Assembly: GCF_002899675.1 (NCBI RefSeq)
Contig: NZ_PKUU01000018.1
Span: forward strand, 62,001 to 126,000
DNA length: 64,000 nucleotides
Source: Clostridium sp. chh4-2
GTDB lineage: Bacteria; Bacillota; Clostridia; Lachnospirales; Lachnospiraceae
Direction: 5' to 3'
Shown piece after piece: positions 25,183 to 33,982 of this stretch. A program made the position numbers and the translations under genes. Numbering within the stretch: the stretch's first letter is position 1; each line of letters opens with the position of its first letter. The notes beneath the pieces were generated by a model. The model had not been told where the DNA came from and did not search any database. It worked only from the letters and a program-made list of their open reading frames with translations.

Positions 25183-26352
25183 GTGAGTATCAGAAAAGAA
25201 GCTCTTGACAGCAAAGCTTTTCAGGCGTTAAAGGATATCTACGATAACCGGGAAAAGGTTTTGCTGAAACAGAAAGAAAACGGAAAAATCATTGTCGGCG
25301 AGCTGGGCTGTGACGTCCCTGACGAATTGCTGCTGGCCGCAGGGCTGTTTCCGGTTCATGTTTATGCAGATCCGAAAAAGCCTCTGGCGGAAACCGACAA
25401 ATATCTGGAATATGCATTTGACCCCATTGTCAGAGCACAGTTTGAAAAGATTGTGGACGGAACCTACGGCGATCTGATTGATTACCTGGTAGTTTCCAAC
25501 TCTACAGACGTAATCATCAGAATCTACCTCTATTTGAGGGAAATGCACCGCCAGGGAATCGGAAAGAACCTTCCTCCGGTAGAATTCATCGATTGGATGT
25601 TCACAAGAAACCGGATGCATCAGGTGAGAAATGAAGATACCATCCGTATATTCTGGAAAGCCGTAGAAAGCTGGGCAGGCAAAGAAATTACGGAAGAGGA
25701 TGTTAAAAAGGCTGCGGCTGTCTGCAATGAAAACCGTCAGGCGCTCCGTGAGATGGCTAAGCTTCGTCACGACGAAGAAGTACATATTAACGGTTCGGAA
25801 GCCCTTGTTATCATCGGCGCGGCATTCTTTATGGACAGGGAAGAACATACAAAGCTTGTAAAAGAGGTGACGAAAGACGCTGCCAATTGGCCGGTGATTG
25901 ACGGACCGAGAGTTTATTTTACAGGAAGCGGACAGGAAGATACCTCCTTCTATGATATGATCGAAGATACGGGCGCTGTGATCGTAAGCGAAGACCATGA
26001 CTGGGGCGACCGTTACTTTGAGAGAGATTACAATATGGATTACAATCCGGTCAGAGCCATTGTGGACCGCTATATGCTCCGCGAATTCAGCTCGAAAAAG
26101 GCGTTTGTATCACAGAGAGTGGAAGCGTTAGACCGTGAGGTGGAGGCTTCAAAAGCTCAGGCAGTGATCTTTGCCACCAATAAATATGAAGAAGCTGCAT
26201 CCTGGGATTATCCTTCCCAGAAACAGTCATTGGATGAAAAGGGAATCCCTGCTGCGTCCTTTGTACAGCTGCAGTATCCGATTGATAAAAACGAAGGTTT
26301 GAAAGAAAAAATTGCTGATTTTGTCAACAGCCTGAAAGGAGGGAATCAGTGA
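25183..26352 (+). CDS. 2-hydroxyacyl-CoA dehydratase-like subunit, iron-sulfur ligands apparently lost
   Basis: A 389-residue protein with the HgdB/FldC/benzoyl-CoA-reductase-subunit fold: GELGCDVPDELLLAAGLFPV at the start, a central helical region, YFTGSGQEDTSFYDMIEDTGAVIVSEDHDWGDRYF, and a C-terminal QSLDEKGIPAASFVQLQYP segment. Family members usually carry three cysteines that hold a [4Fe-4S] cluster, in motifs like CPxxR, TTCDxxxK and KFCDP. By eye these positions are Phe79 (YAFDPIVR), Thr108 (SNSTDVIIR) and Glu336 (NKYEEA). Cys43 is not one of them. The start is GTG, after AGGAGGTG. It is translationally coupled to the next subunit by an overlap. It may be a scaffolding or substrate-binding subunit. 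The alignment is from memory and should be confirmed. Confidence 0.8.
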   Translation: MSIRKEALDSKAFQALKDIYDNREKVLLKQKENGKIIVGELGCDVPDELLLAAGLFPVHVYADPKKPLAETDKYLEYAFDPIVRAQFEKIVDGTYGDLIDYLVVSNSTDVIIRIYLYLREMHRQGIGKNLPPVEFIDWMFTRNRMHQVRNEDTIRIFWKAVESWAGKEITEEDVKKAAAVCNENRQALREMAKLRHDEEVHINGSEALVIIGAAFFMDREEHTKLVKEVTKDAANWPVIDGPRVYFTGSGQEDTSFYDMIEDTGAVIVSEDHDWGDRYFERDYNMDYNPVRAIVDRYMLREFSSKKAFVSQRVEALDREVEASKAQAVIFATNKYEEAASWDYPSQKQSLDEKGIPAASFVQLQYPIDKNEGLKEKIADFVNSLKGGNQ

Positions 26353-27668
26353 TGTCAGAAGAGATGAAAAAACAACAGGACCCGCCTCGTGCGGTCAAAA
26401 CCTTGAAGGCTACGGGCGCGGCCAGCGCTTATCAGAAAGAATGGTTCGCCGGCCTTAGGAAACGGGTGGAAAGCGGAGAAGATTTCGGATATTTAAATGC
26501 CGATGTTCCGATGGAAGTGTTAAGAGCCATGGATATCCCGTTTGTGGTAAACCAGTGGTGGGCTGCCATCTGCGCGGCAAAACGTAAAGCGCCTAAGTAT
26601 TACGGATTATTAAGAGATGCAGGATACAGGGACGATCTTTGCTCCTATTGCGCTACTGCATTTGCAGAGAGCATGGACCCTGAAGATAAGGAAAGCGGAC
26701 CATGGGGAGGTCTTCCGGACCCAACCATCGCCATCACCCGTTTGACCTGCGACTGCCAGGGAAAGATCTTCCAGCTGTTCGCGAAAAACCACGGCGCTGA
26801 TTTCTATGCGATGGAAAATACGGTTCCAAGAAAGGTTCCGTTAAACTGGTGGGATCTGGCACAAAATGACTGGGAAGAATTGTACGATACGGAACGTCTC
26901 GACACTGCGGTAGAAGAATTAAAAGAGCTGATCCGCTACCTGGAGATGAAAACAGGAAAGATGTTCGATATCAATAAACTGGAAGAGGTCATGAACCTGA
27001 TCAATGAACAGGAAGAATGGTATACGAAAATCCGCGATCTGATCGCAGAAACAAGTCCTGCTCCTGTAACCGTGGTGGATACCATCAATGCAGTAATGCA
27101 GGCGCAGTGGCAGCGCGGTACCAGATGGGCTGCTGACCATGCGAAGAGCATGTATGAAGAGATAAAGGCCATGGTGGATGAAGGCCATACGGCTGTTCCC
27201 AATGAAAAATACCGCTTGATGTGGCTGGGAAGAGGACTTTGGCATGATTTCGCATTCTATCAGAATTTTGAGAAGAAATACGGAGCCGCTTTTGTATGGA
27301 GCATGTATTTAGCCATGGGAGCCGACGCATACCGCCGCTATCATGTGGAAGAAGATCCGTTAAGGGCTTTAGCTGCAAGATATATCGGAATGGAAGATTT
27401 CCTTCATATGCCTCCGTGGAATGCACAGTGGTTCTTAAAAGAAGCGAAGCATAACAAGATAGACGGAGTCGTTTACATGGTTCCCGAAAACTGTATGCAG
27501 GCGGTGGAAGGTTCTTACTTCATTCAGAAAACATTGGAAGATGCCGGTATTCCGGTATTGATTTTCAAAGCCGATCCGGTGGATGCGAGAAAATGGAATC
27601 GGGACACCATGACCGGGCTGGTAGAAGATTTTATTGAAAACAGAATCATTAATAAAGGAGGAAAATAA
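26352..27668 (+). CDS. 2-hydroxyacyl-CoA dehydratase-like subunit with candidate cluster cysteines
   Basis: A 438-residue partner of the preceding subunit, of the HgdA/FldB/BcrB branch. Candidate [4Fe-4S] ligands are Cys97 in DDLCSYCATAF, Cys133 in LTCDCQGKIFQLF and Cys381 in VPENCMQAVEG, each in the position expected from the family. Enzymes of this kind eliminate water from (R)-2-hydroxyacyl-CoA, or reduce aromatic acyl-CoA, by a ketyl-radical mechanism and need an ATP-driven activator. No activator (a roughly 260-residue ASKHA ATPase) is encoded in the window. ATG 26352 overlaps the upstream stop, with AAAGGAGGG eight bases before. Together with the CoA-transferase downstream, the set resembles phenyllactate dehydratase FldABC. 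The substrate is unknown. Confidence 0.85.
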   Translation: MSEEMKKQQDPPRAVKTLKATGAASAYQKEWFAGLRKRVESGEDFGYLNADVPMEVLRAMDIPFVVNQWWAAICAAKRKAPKYYGLLRDAGYRDDLCSYCATAFAESMDPEDKESGPWGGLPDPTIAITRLTCDCQGKIFQLFAKNHGADFYAMENTVPRKVPLNWWDLAQNDWEELYDTERLDTAVEELKELIRYLEMKTGKMFDINKLEEVMNLINEQEEWYTKIRDLIAETSPAPVTVVDTINAVMQAQWQRGTRWAADHAKSMYEEIKAMVDEGHTAVPNEKYRLMWLGRGLWHDFAFYQNFEKKYGAAFVWSMYLAMGADAYRRYHVEEDPLRALAARYIGMEDFLHMPPWNAQWFLKEAKHNKIDGVVYMVPENCMQAVEGSYFIQKTLEDAGIPVLIFKADPVDARKWNRDTMTGLVEDFIENRIINKGGK

Positions 27669-27671
27669 ATC

Positions 27672-28889
27672 ATGGCAGGTGTAGGACCATTAACAGGCTA
27701 CAAAGTTTTAGACCTGACCCAGTTTGAATCAGGAACCGTATGTACGGAGACATTGGCTTGGCTGGGAGCGGAAGTTCTGAAAGTGGAGCGTCCGGTAAAA
27801 GGCGAGCTGGGGAGATATTCCGTGGCGGAACCGGATAAGGATTCAGTTGGGTTTGTGGTAATGAACATGAATAAACGTTCCATTACCTGTAACTTAAAAT
27901 CCCCGGAAGGCATTGCGTTAATCAAGAAGCTGTTAAAAGAAGTGGATGTGCTGGTAGAAAACATGGGACCTGGTTCCATTGACAAACTGGGCCTTAGCTA
28001 TGAAGACTGCAAAGCGGTAAATGACAAGATCATCTATGCGCAGATCAAAGGATTCGGTATGGACGGCCCATATGCGGAATATCCTGCATTTAACCCGATT
28101 GCAACAGCTACAGGATGTATGGTAGCCGTTACCGGACAGCCGGGTGAAGAGCCTGTCCAGTCAGGTATCAGCGTGGCGGATTCCGGTTCCGGATATATGT
28201 GCGCCCTTTCCATCATTGCAGCGCTGCTTCAGAGAGAAAAACAGGGCATCGGCCAGAAGATTGAAGTGGCGATGCAGGAAGTTATGATCGGTTTTTCACG
28301 TTCCAACTGGGAACCGTATTACCGTCAGGGCAAGCCGCCTAAACGTGTAGGAAACGGTATGCCGTTAGAGGATGTGGCTCCGGCAGGAATGTATCCGTGT
28401 AAGCCGTTTGGACCAAATGACTACGTACATATCTATTGCTCCAGACATCCGGGCAGCAAGCAGTTTGACAACCTCTGCAAAGTGATCGGCAGAGAAGACC
28501 TTCTGGAAGACGAGAGAATGGCTACGCCTACTTCCCGCTACCAGCACCGTGACGTTTTAAATCCGATTATTTCAGAGTGGACCGGACAGCATACGAAACA
28601 GGAAGCTATGGACATTATGTGCAAAGCCGACATTCCATGCGGTGCTGTTCTGGACTGTGACGACATTACAAAAGATCCATATTACAGAAGACGCGGCGTG
28701 ATGCTGGAAGTAGAACATCCGGAGCGTGGCAATCTGATTATTCCTGGATTTGCACCGAGAATGAGTGAAAATCATGTGGAATATAAAGTTTCACCTGCAC
28801 TGGGCGAGGCGAATGAAGAAGTTTATAAAGACCTGTTAGGCGTATCGGCAGAAGAACTGGAAGAGTTAAAAGCTAAAAAAGTGATCTAA
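27672..28889 (+). CDS. Class III CoA-transferase (CaiB/BaiF family)
   Basis: A 405-residue enzyme of the usual family length. LTGYKVLDLTQFESGTVCTETLAWLGAEVLKVERP is the N-terminal signature, and the catalytic aspartate is Asp170 in SVADSGSGYMCAL, equivalent to Asp169 of formyl-CoA transferase. DDITKDPYYRRRGVMLEVEHPERG and PALGEANEEVY are C-terminal hallmarks. It transfers CoA between carboxylic acids through a mixed anhydride and enzyme thioester. Starting three bases after the dehydratase subunits, it most likely activates the acid they act on, as FldA does for phenyllactate. A ribosome binding site AAAGGAGG lies inside the end of the upstream gene. Confidence 0.92.
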   Translation: MAGVGPLTGYKVLDLTQFESGTVCTETLAWLGAEVLKVERPVKGELGRYSVAEPDKDSVGFVVMNMNKRSITCNLKSPEGIALIKKLLKEVDVLVENMGPGSIDKLGLSYEDCKAVNDKIIYAQIKGFGMDGPYAEYPAFNPIATATGCMVAVTGQPGEEPVQSGISVADSGSGYMCALSIIAALLQREKQGIGQKIEVAMQEVMIGFSRSNWEPYYRQGKPPKRVGNGMPLEDVAPAGMYPCKPFGPNDYVHIYCSRHPGSKQFDNLCKVIGREDLLEDERMATPTSRYQHRDVLNPIISEWTGQHTKQEAMDIMCKADIPCGAVLDCDDITKDPYYRRRGVMLEVEHPERGNLIIPGFAPRMSENHVEYKVSPALGEANEEVYKDLLGVSAEELEELKAKKVI

Positions 28890-28929
28890 CAGTCAGGTAC
28901 ACATAAGTACTATAAAAGGGGGATATTTT

Positions 28930-30228
28930 ATGGTAACAGCAGTTGGTTTTATAATGATGGCGATCGTGGTTTTCCTGTTGCTGAAAGGAAAGATCACACT
29001 GGCTCCAATTTTCGTAGTAATACCGGTTATTGCAGCTTTAATTTTAGGTTTCAGTTTAAATGACATCAATAAATTTATCGGTGACGGCTTATCGTCAGTG
29101 CTCAATACCGCCGCGCTTTTCGCATTTGCGGTTATGTATTTCAGCTTCCTGAACGATGTCGGCATGTTCGATGTAATCGTTAAAAAAGTTATGAAATACC
29201 TTGGAAACAAGGTTGAGATCGTTTTGCTCATGACAGTAATCGTTGCATGTATTTCTCATCTGGACGGTTCCGGTGCGACTACCATGCTGATTACGATTCC
29301 TACCATGCTGCCGATCTGCAAAAAGATGAAGATCCGCCCGGTTGCAATGCTGTTAATGGCAGTTGCGGCATCCGGCGCCATGAACATGACACCTTGGTGT
29401 TCATCCGTACTTCGTCTTACCTCAGCAACCGGTGTTGATCCTCAGGAATTATGGAGATTCATCCTTCCGCTGCAGGTATTCTGTATCGTTATGTCCTTCA
29501 TCCTTCCGTTCCTGGTTGCCAAAGTAGAGCGCAAGAACGGCGCAGGCATGACGGACGCAGAGTTCACAGAACTGAAAAAGACCATCGACGAGCCGGCTAA
29601 AATATCAGTCAGCAAAGGCGTTATCGCGTTTGATATGATTCTTACATTAGTGATCCTCGGCTTGATGCTGGCAGGCGTATTAAAATCCAATCTCGGATTC
29701 ATGCTGGCATTCGCAATTGCCCTTGTAGTAAACTATCCAAACGTAAAAGAACAGACTGCCAAGATCAAACAGTACGGCGGAACTGCTCTTAACATGGTAG
29801 TTATCATTTTTGCAATCGGTGTTTTAGTAGGTATTATGAAAGGAACCGGTATGATTGACGGCATGGCTAATGCATGTCTGGCTCTGCTGCCTGACAGCAT
29901 GGGTTCCCATCTGACATTTATTATTTCACTGCTGTCCGTTCCGTTATCCATGTTCTTAGGAAGCGATACCGTATATCTGGTATTAGCTCCTGTACTTGCA
30001 ACTGTAATTACAACCGTAGGCGGTTCTCTGATGGCTCTCTGCGCATCCCTGTTAGTGGGCGCATGTCTGTCCGCAGGTATCTGTCTGATCGGACCGTCTC
30101 CATATCTGGCGCTGGGCCTTGCCGGTGTTGAGATGGGAGAAGCTTTAAAATATTGTTTCAAATGGATCTTCGGTATGAGTGTCCTGGCAACTATCTTTGC
30201 GGGCATTCTGGGAATTGTTCCATTCTAA
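28930..30228 (+). CDS. CitMHS-type citrate/organic-acid permease
   Basis: A 432-residue membrane protein with about 11-12 transmembrane segments. The sequence fits the citrate-Mg2+:H+ / citrate-Ca2+:H+ symporter family: long hydrophobic helices, LDGSGATTMLITIPTMLPICKKMKI in the first half, and MFLGSDTVYLVLAPVLATV with SAGICLIGPSPYLALGLAGVE in the second. The substrate is therefore a hydroxy-polycarboxylate or a similar acid, possibly metal-complexed. It lies 40 bases after the CoA-transferase in the same operon. This makes a 2-hydroxy acid as the operon's substrate more likely. A weak hairpin follows before the URO-D gene. Confidence 0.85.
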   Translation: MVTAVGFIMMAIVVFLLLKGKITLAPIFVVIPVIAALILGFSLNDINKFIGDGLSSVLNTAALFAFAVMYFSFLNDVGMFDVIVKKVMKYLGNKVEIVLLMTVIVACISHLDGSGATTMLITIPTMLPICKKMKIRPVAMLLMAVAASGAMNMTPWCSSVLRLTSATGVDPQELWRFILPLQVFCIVMSFILPFLVAKVERKNGAGMTDAEFTELKKTIDEPAKISVSKGVIAFDMILTLVILGLMLAGVLKSNLGFMLAFAIALVVNYPNVKEQTAKIKQYGGTALNMVVIIFAIGVLVGIMKGTGMIDGMANACLALLPDSMGSHLTFIISLLSVPLSMFLGSDTVYLVLAPVLATVITTVGGSLMALCASLLVGACLSAGICLIGPSPYLALGLAGVEMGEALKYCFKWIFGMSVLATIFAGILGIVPF

Positions 30229-30241
30229 AGTACTATATAGG

Positions 30242-30287
30242 TTCACTTGGGACGAAGGCAGAATTGATACCTTCGTCCTTTGTGAAT
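30242..30287 (+). terminator. Attenuator-like hairpin between permease and URO-D gene
   Basis: GGACGAAGG (30250-30258) pairs with CCTTCGTCC (30270-30278), extended outside by TTCAC/GTGAA. Only TTT follows directly, so termination is probably partial, lowering expression of the downstream genes. Confidence 0.55.
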
Positions 30288-30325
30288 TATAAGGGAAAAT
30301 TAAAAAATGATTGGGAGGGATTTAT

Positions 30326-31399
30326 ATGGAATCATACCCATTTGACAGGGAGAAGGAACTGGCTTCAAGGGGGACTTACCTTTATGGTTTAAGAAATGAA
30401 ACAGTTACCAGATATACGACCCCGATTACGCCTAAGGAAAACATGATCCGGATTCTGAGCCGGAAGCGTCCCCTTTGGCTGGAAAGCGATATTAACACCA
30501 TTCATCCGAAGCTAGTAAAGGACAACATTGCCAGAGGACTGGTAAATGAGGTGGAGCCGTTTGATATCAGCCAGGCCGGAGGAGAGGACTGGTTTGGGAT
30601 TCATTGGATTTACGACAGCCTGACCCGGGGGTCTATGGTAAAGCCCGGAGCCCCGAAAATTCCGGATATCACGGAATGGGAAAAATATCTGGAATTTCCC
30701 GATTTAGACAGTCTTAACTGGGAAGAAGAAGGGGCGAAAAACGAATGCCTGCAGGACCCGGAACGCCTGACGGGCACTACAATTTTTACCGGCTTGTTTG
30801 AGCGTCTGATCTCATTTTGCGACTTTGAAAATGCGGCGGTTGCCCTGATCGATCCGGACGAGCAGGAGAGCGTACACCGGCTGTTTGACCGGCTGGCCCT
30901 GTTCTACGACCGGTTAATTGATAAACTGCATACATATTTCCATGTGGAACATATCACTTTCCACGATGACTGGGGCTCTCAAAGAAGCGCATTTTATTCA
31001 AGGGAATTGTGTGAGGAAATGCTTCTTCCCTACATGAAGCGCATCGTGGATTCCTGCCATAAGAGAGGAATTTGGTTTAATTTCCATAGCTGCGGCAAGA
31101 TAGAAACTCTGGTTCCTGTTATGATCGAGGCCGGAATGGACAGCTGGGGAGGCCAGGAGATCAATGATAAATGGGCTCTGTATAAAAAATACGGTGATAA
31201 AATGATTTTTACCATCGATGATAAGCTGCCTGCGTCCATGACGAAAGAGGAAGTGGAAACATGGGTGGACAACTGTTTAGCCCGCCTTGATCCCGATAAA
31301 AATATGCTGTTCGCAGCCAACAGACACCCCGCTCTGAGGGAAATATTATATTGTAAATCCAGGGAGTTTTATTGGGAACATAGAAAGGAGGAAGTATGA
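30326..31399 (+). CDS. Uroporphyrinogen decarboxylase (URO-D) family protein
   Basis: A 357-residue TIM-barrel protein. The strand-end motif FNFHSCGKIETLVPVMIEAGMDSWGG contains the His-x-Cys that binds zinc in the methyltransferase branch (MtaA/MtbA-like), and FHDDWGSQRSAFYS is a conserved active-site strand. It is not haem-pathway HemE: no other haem gene is near and the N-terminus differs. URO-D relatives of this kind usually move methyl groups to or from corrinoid proteins, but no corrinoid protein is in the window. ATG 30326 is chosen over an upstream TTG because GGGAGG lies 7 bases before it. The stop overlaps the next start by four bases (ATGA), so it is translationally coupled to the CapA-like protein. 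Confidence 0.85.
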   Translation: MESYPFDREKELASRGTYLYGLRNETVTRYTTPITPKENMIRILSRKRPLWLESDINTIHPKLVKDNIARGLVNEVEPFDISQAGGEDWFGIHWIYDSLTRGSMVKPGAPKIPDITEWEKYLEFPDLDSLNWEEEGAKNECLQDPERLTGTTIFTGLFERLISFCDFENAAVALIDPDEQESVHRLFDRLALFYDRLIDKLHTYFHVEHITFHDDWGSQRSAFYSRELCEEMLLPYMKRIVDSCHKRGIWFNFHSCGKIETLVPVMIEAGMDSWGGQEINDKWALYKKYGDKMIFTIDDKLPASMTKEEVETWVDNCLARLDPDKNMLFAANRHPALREILYCKSREFYWEHRKEEV

Positions 31400-32535
31400 A
31401 AAAGGATTTTGTAATGCTGGCCGGAGGCGACACCATATTAGGCGCCAACCCGGAATATTATTTCAAAAGCATCGATCCTGTCCTTAAAAGCGGAGATCTG
31501 GTGCTGACACAGTTGGAAGTGCCCTACAGCGACGATGCGCCGGAGCTTGAGGATCTGGACCGGGAACGGAAAAACCTGGAGCCGCTGTTATCCAGATTTG
31601 ACCTGGTTACCATGGCCGGAAACCACATTTATGATGCGGGAGAAAAGGGAGTAAGAGATACTCTGGAATGGCTGGACGAAAAGGGAATGCCTCATGTGGG
31701 AGGCGGCATGAACCTGGAAGAGGCGAAAAAACCGCTGATCATGGAAAAGGATGGAATCCGATTTGGCTTTTTAAACTATAACTGTGTGGGCGGCGCTCCT
31801 CAGTTTGCCGGAAAAGACAAGGCGGGCAGCGCTCCCCTCGAAATTATCACCCATTACGATCTGGAACAGGTAGCCAACCCGGGAGGCCCTCCCGAAAAGA
31901 TCTATACGTTTCCCAAATGGAGCGCGCTTGAGGAAATGGCAGGACAGATAAAGAAATTAAAGGCGGAATGCGATATTGTCTCCGTATATTTCCATAAAGG
32001 ACTTGTGCATAAACCGGTGAAGCTGGCGGATTATGAGCGGGTGGTATCCTATGCGGCGATCGAGAGCGGAGCTGACGTGGTATTTGGAGGCCATTCCCAT
32101 ATCATGCATGGAATTGAGGTTTACAAAGGAAAGACCATTTACCACGGTCTCTGCAACCTGATCGCCTGGGTTCCCTCCCTTGGCCCTCATTGGAAGCGGA
32201 AAAGCGGAAAGGCCACAGCGGTATTTGACCCGGAAGCATGGGCGAGAACGAGAATGGAGCGGTTTGGCTTCGTTCCGCTGATGGACTACCCGACCTATCC
32301 GTTTCACCCGGAATCCATCTATTCTCTGATCGCAAAATGCGTGATCCGGGATAAAAAGATCGTGGAAACCAGATTTATCCCGATGATTGTTAATAAAGAG
32401 GGCGTGCCTGAAGTGGTAAGCCGGGAAAGCGGCGGACAGGAAGTTCTGGACTATATGATAAAGATCACAAAAGGCGCAGGGCTCAATGGAACCTTTGAAT
32501 GGGACGGAGATGAGGTTGTGATTTCCGGTTCCTGA
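31396..32535 (+). CDS. CapA-like metallophosphatase-fold protein 1
   Basis: A 379-residue protein of the PGA_cap (PF09587) family. The metal-site motifs of a calcineurin-like fold are visible in order: LAGGDTILG, LTQLEVPYSD, LVTMAGNHIYDAG, VSVYFHKG and VFGGHSHIMHGIEVYKGKTIYHGLCN. In Bacillus CapA the domain is extracellular and works in poly-gamma-glutamate synthesis. Here there is no signal peptide or membrane helix and no capB/capC, so a cytoplasmic hydrolase acting within the catabolic operon is more likely. The ATG overlaps the URO-D stop. A second copy follows 33 bases later and a third lies at 50651. Substrate unknown. Confidence 0.85.
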   Translation: MKKDFVMLAGGDTILGANPEYYFKSIDPVLKSGDLVLTQLEVPYSDDAPELEDLDRERKNLEPLLSRFDLVTMAGNHIYDAGEKGVRDTLEWLDEKGMPHVGGGMNLEEAKKPLIMEKDGIRFGFLNYNCVGGAPQFAGKDKAGSAPLEIITHYDLEQVANPGGPPEKIYTFPKWSALEEMAGQIKKLKAECDIVSVYFHKGLVHKPVKLADYERVVSYAAIESGADVVFGGHSHIMHGIEVYKGKTIYHGLCNLIAWVPSLGPHWKRKSGKATAVFDPEAWARTRMERFGFVPLMDYPTYPFHPESIYSLIAKCVIRDKKIVETRFIPMIVNKEGVPEVVSRESGGQEVLDYMIKITKGAGLNGTFEWDGDEVVISGS

Positions 32536-32568
32536 TCATGGGAAAAGCCATGGCGGAAAGGATGAAGG

Positions 32569-33717
32569 ATGGAAAAGAAGATCAGCATTTATGCGGTGGG
32601 AGATCTGATCCTGGATGAGCCGGGACCGATGGAGCCGTATTTTGAATTATGCAAAGGAGAACTTCAAAAGGCGGATGTGATGATTGGACATGTGGAAGTT
32701 CCCCATACAGACCGTTATCTGCCTTCCTGTATTGATATCCAGGCGCCTCCGTCCAAGCCGGAGCATCTGGAGGTGCTTTCAAAACTCGGATTTGATATTG
32801 CCACTGTGGCGGGAAATCATCTTTATGATTGCGGCCCATACGGCGTGGTGGATACCGTGGAAAAACTGCAGAGCCTTGGAATCCGGACAGCAGGAGGCGG
32901 AGCCGATCTCTATAAAGCCAGAAAACCTGCCGTTATCGAAAAAGAGGGGGTACGCATCGGGGTTCTCAGCTTCAATGCGGCCGGCCCAAAGCTGGGCTGG
33001 GCCACGTCCATTAAGCCGGGCGCTTCCTACATTGATGTGGAAACCTCTTATCAGCCGGTTATGGATATGCCCCATTCCCCCTGCCGGATCTATTCCTATA
33101 TGACGCCGGACGGGGAACGCATACTCCGGGAAGAAATAAAGAAATATAAAAAGGAATGCGATATCCTGATCGCCGCATTCCATAAAGGCCAGGCGGGAAA
33201 AGGCCCTAATCCGGGATGGCTCTGCAGCTACGAGGTGCCGATGGCTCATGCAGCCGTGGACGCCGGGGCGGATATTGTAATCGGACATCATCACCATATG
33301 CTGAAGGGAATCGAATTTTATAAAGGAAAACCGATTTTTCACGGTTTGGGAAATTTTGTGACGGTCACCTATGCGATGACACCCGGATATAATGAAACCG
33401 ACGAGATGAAAGCCTATATGGAACGCCGTGTGCGTGAAGGCCGGGGCCGGGCTTCCTATGATCCTCCTTATTATCCATGGGGCCCGGAGACCAGGCTGAC
33501 GATGATCGCCAGCTTCTCGGCAGGAAAAGACGGGATTGTGGATGTGGGATTTATTCCATGCAAAATTAATGACCGTGGATGCGTAGAGGTCTATGACCGG
33601 GACAACGGAGGAGAGGAAATTCTAAAGTTTGTTCAAAATTTGACAAATGATATGGACTTTAATACCGGATTTACTTGGTCAGAGGATGGTAAGAGCGTAT
33701 TGGTATATCCGGTTTAA
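32569..33717 (+). CDS. CapA-like metallophosphatase-fold protein 2
   Basis: A 382-residue paralogue of the preceding gene, with the same motifs: YAVGDLILDEPG, MIGHVEVPH, IATVAGNHLYDCG, LIAAFHKG and VIGHHHHMLKGIEFYKGKPIFHGLGNFV. Like its neighbour it lacks a signal peptide, and it ends the operon before a large hairpin. The two proteins are clearly related but divergent, which suggests either distinct substrates or a heteromer. Nothing in the sequence points to capsule formation. The gene starts 33 bases after CapA-like 1, preceded by GGAAAGGATGAAGG. Confidence 0.85.
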   Translation: MEKKISIYAVGDLILDEPGPMEPYFELCKGELQKADVMIGHVEVPHTDRYLPSCIDIQAPPSKPEHLEVLSKLGFDIATVAGNHLYDCGPYGVVDTVEKLQSLGIRTAGGGADLYKARKPAVIEKEGVRIGVLSFNAAGPKLGWATSIKPGASYIDVETSYQPVMDMPHSPCRIYSYMTPDGERILREEIKKYKKECDILIAAFHKGQAGKGPNPGWLCSYEVPMAHAAVDAGADIVIGHHHHMLKGIEFYKGKPIFHGLGNFVTVTYAMTPGYNETDEMKAYMERRVREGRGRASYDPPYYPWGPETRLTMIASFSAGKDGIVDVGFIPCKINDRGCVEVYDRDNGGEEILKFVQNLTNDMDFNTGFTWSEDGKSVLVYPV

Positions 33718-33783
33718 GAGCGGAAGGACAGTTCTCAGCTGTCTGCACGGGACGTCGGAAAATTCGCCGGATTTGATGCGAAA

Positions 33784-33890
33784 CCTGAAAAATACGGAAA
33801 AAAAGAGAAAATAGGTACAAAAAGGGGCAGGAGGCCGGCGGGCTTTCCGTCCCTTTTTGCACCTGCTTTTTCTTTTGCGTATTTTTCCTG
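33784..33890 (+). terminator. Large terminator hairpin ending the dehydratase operon
   Basis: An inner stem of GGTACAAAAAGGGGC with CCCTTTTTGCACC is extended by AT-rich outer pairing (CCTGAAAAATACGG with GCGTATTTTTCCTG). T-rich runs follow the inner stem on the plus strand. It separates the operon from the Rrf2 gene. Confidence 0.7.
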
Positions 33891-33930
33891 CTGATAATGA
33901 TTAAAAATTGATAAAAATTTCTCAATAAAA

Positions 33931-33960
33931 CTTGACTTAAATAGTACAGTATTATAGAAT
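33931..33960 (+). promoter_or_regulatory. rrf2 promoter with Rrf2-type operator in the spacer
   Basis: TTGACT (33932-33937) and TAGAAT (33955-33960) are 17 bases apart. The spacer and -35 hold ACTTAAATAGTACAGTATTA (33935-33954), which matches the element upstream of cooS (34449-34468) at 17 of 20 positions. In palindrome form it is CTTGACTT-AAA-TAGTACAG. This suggests autoregulation. Confidence 0.75.
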
Positions 33961-33982
33961 ATAGGTAAAGGAAGGTGCAGTG

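Noticed and set aside
31396-33717. Poly-gamma-glutamate capsule operon
   Set aside because: capB, capC and capD are absent and the CapA-like proteins have no export signal.
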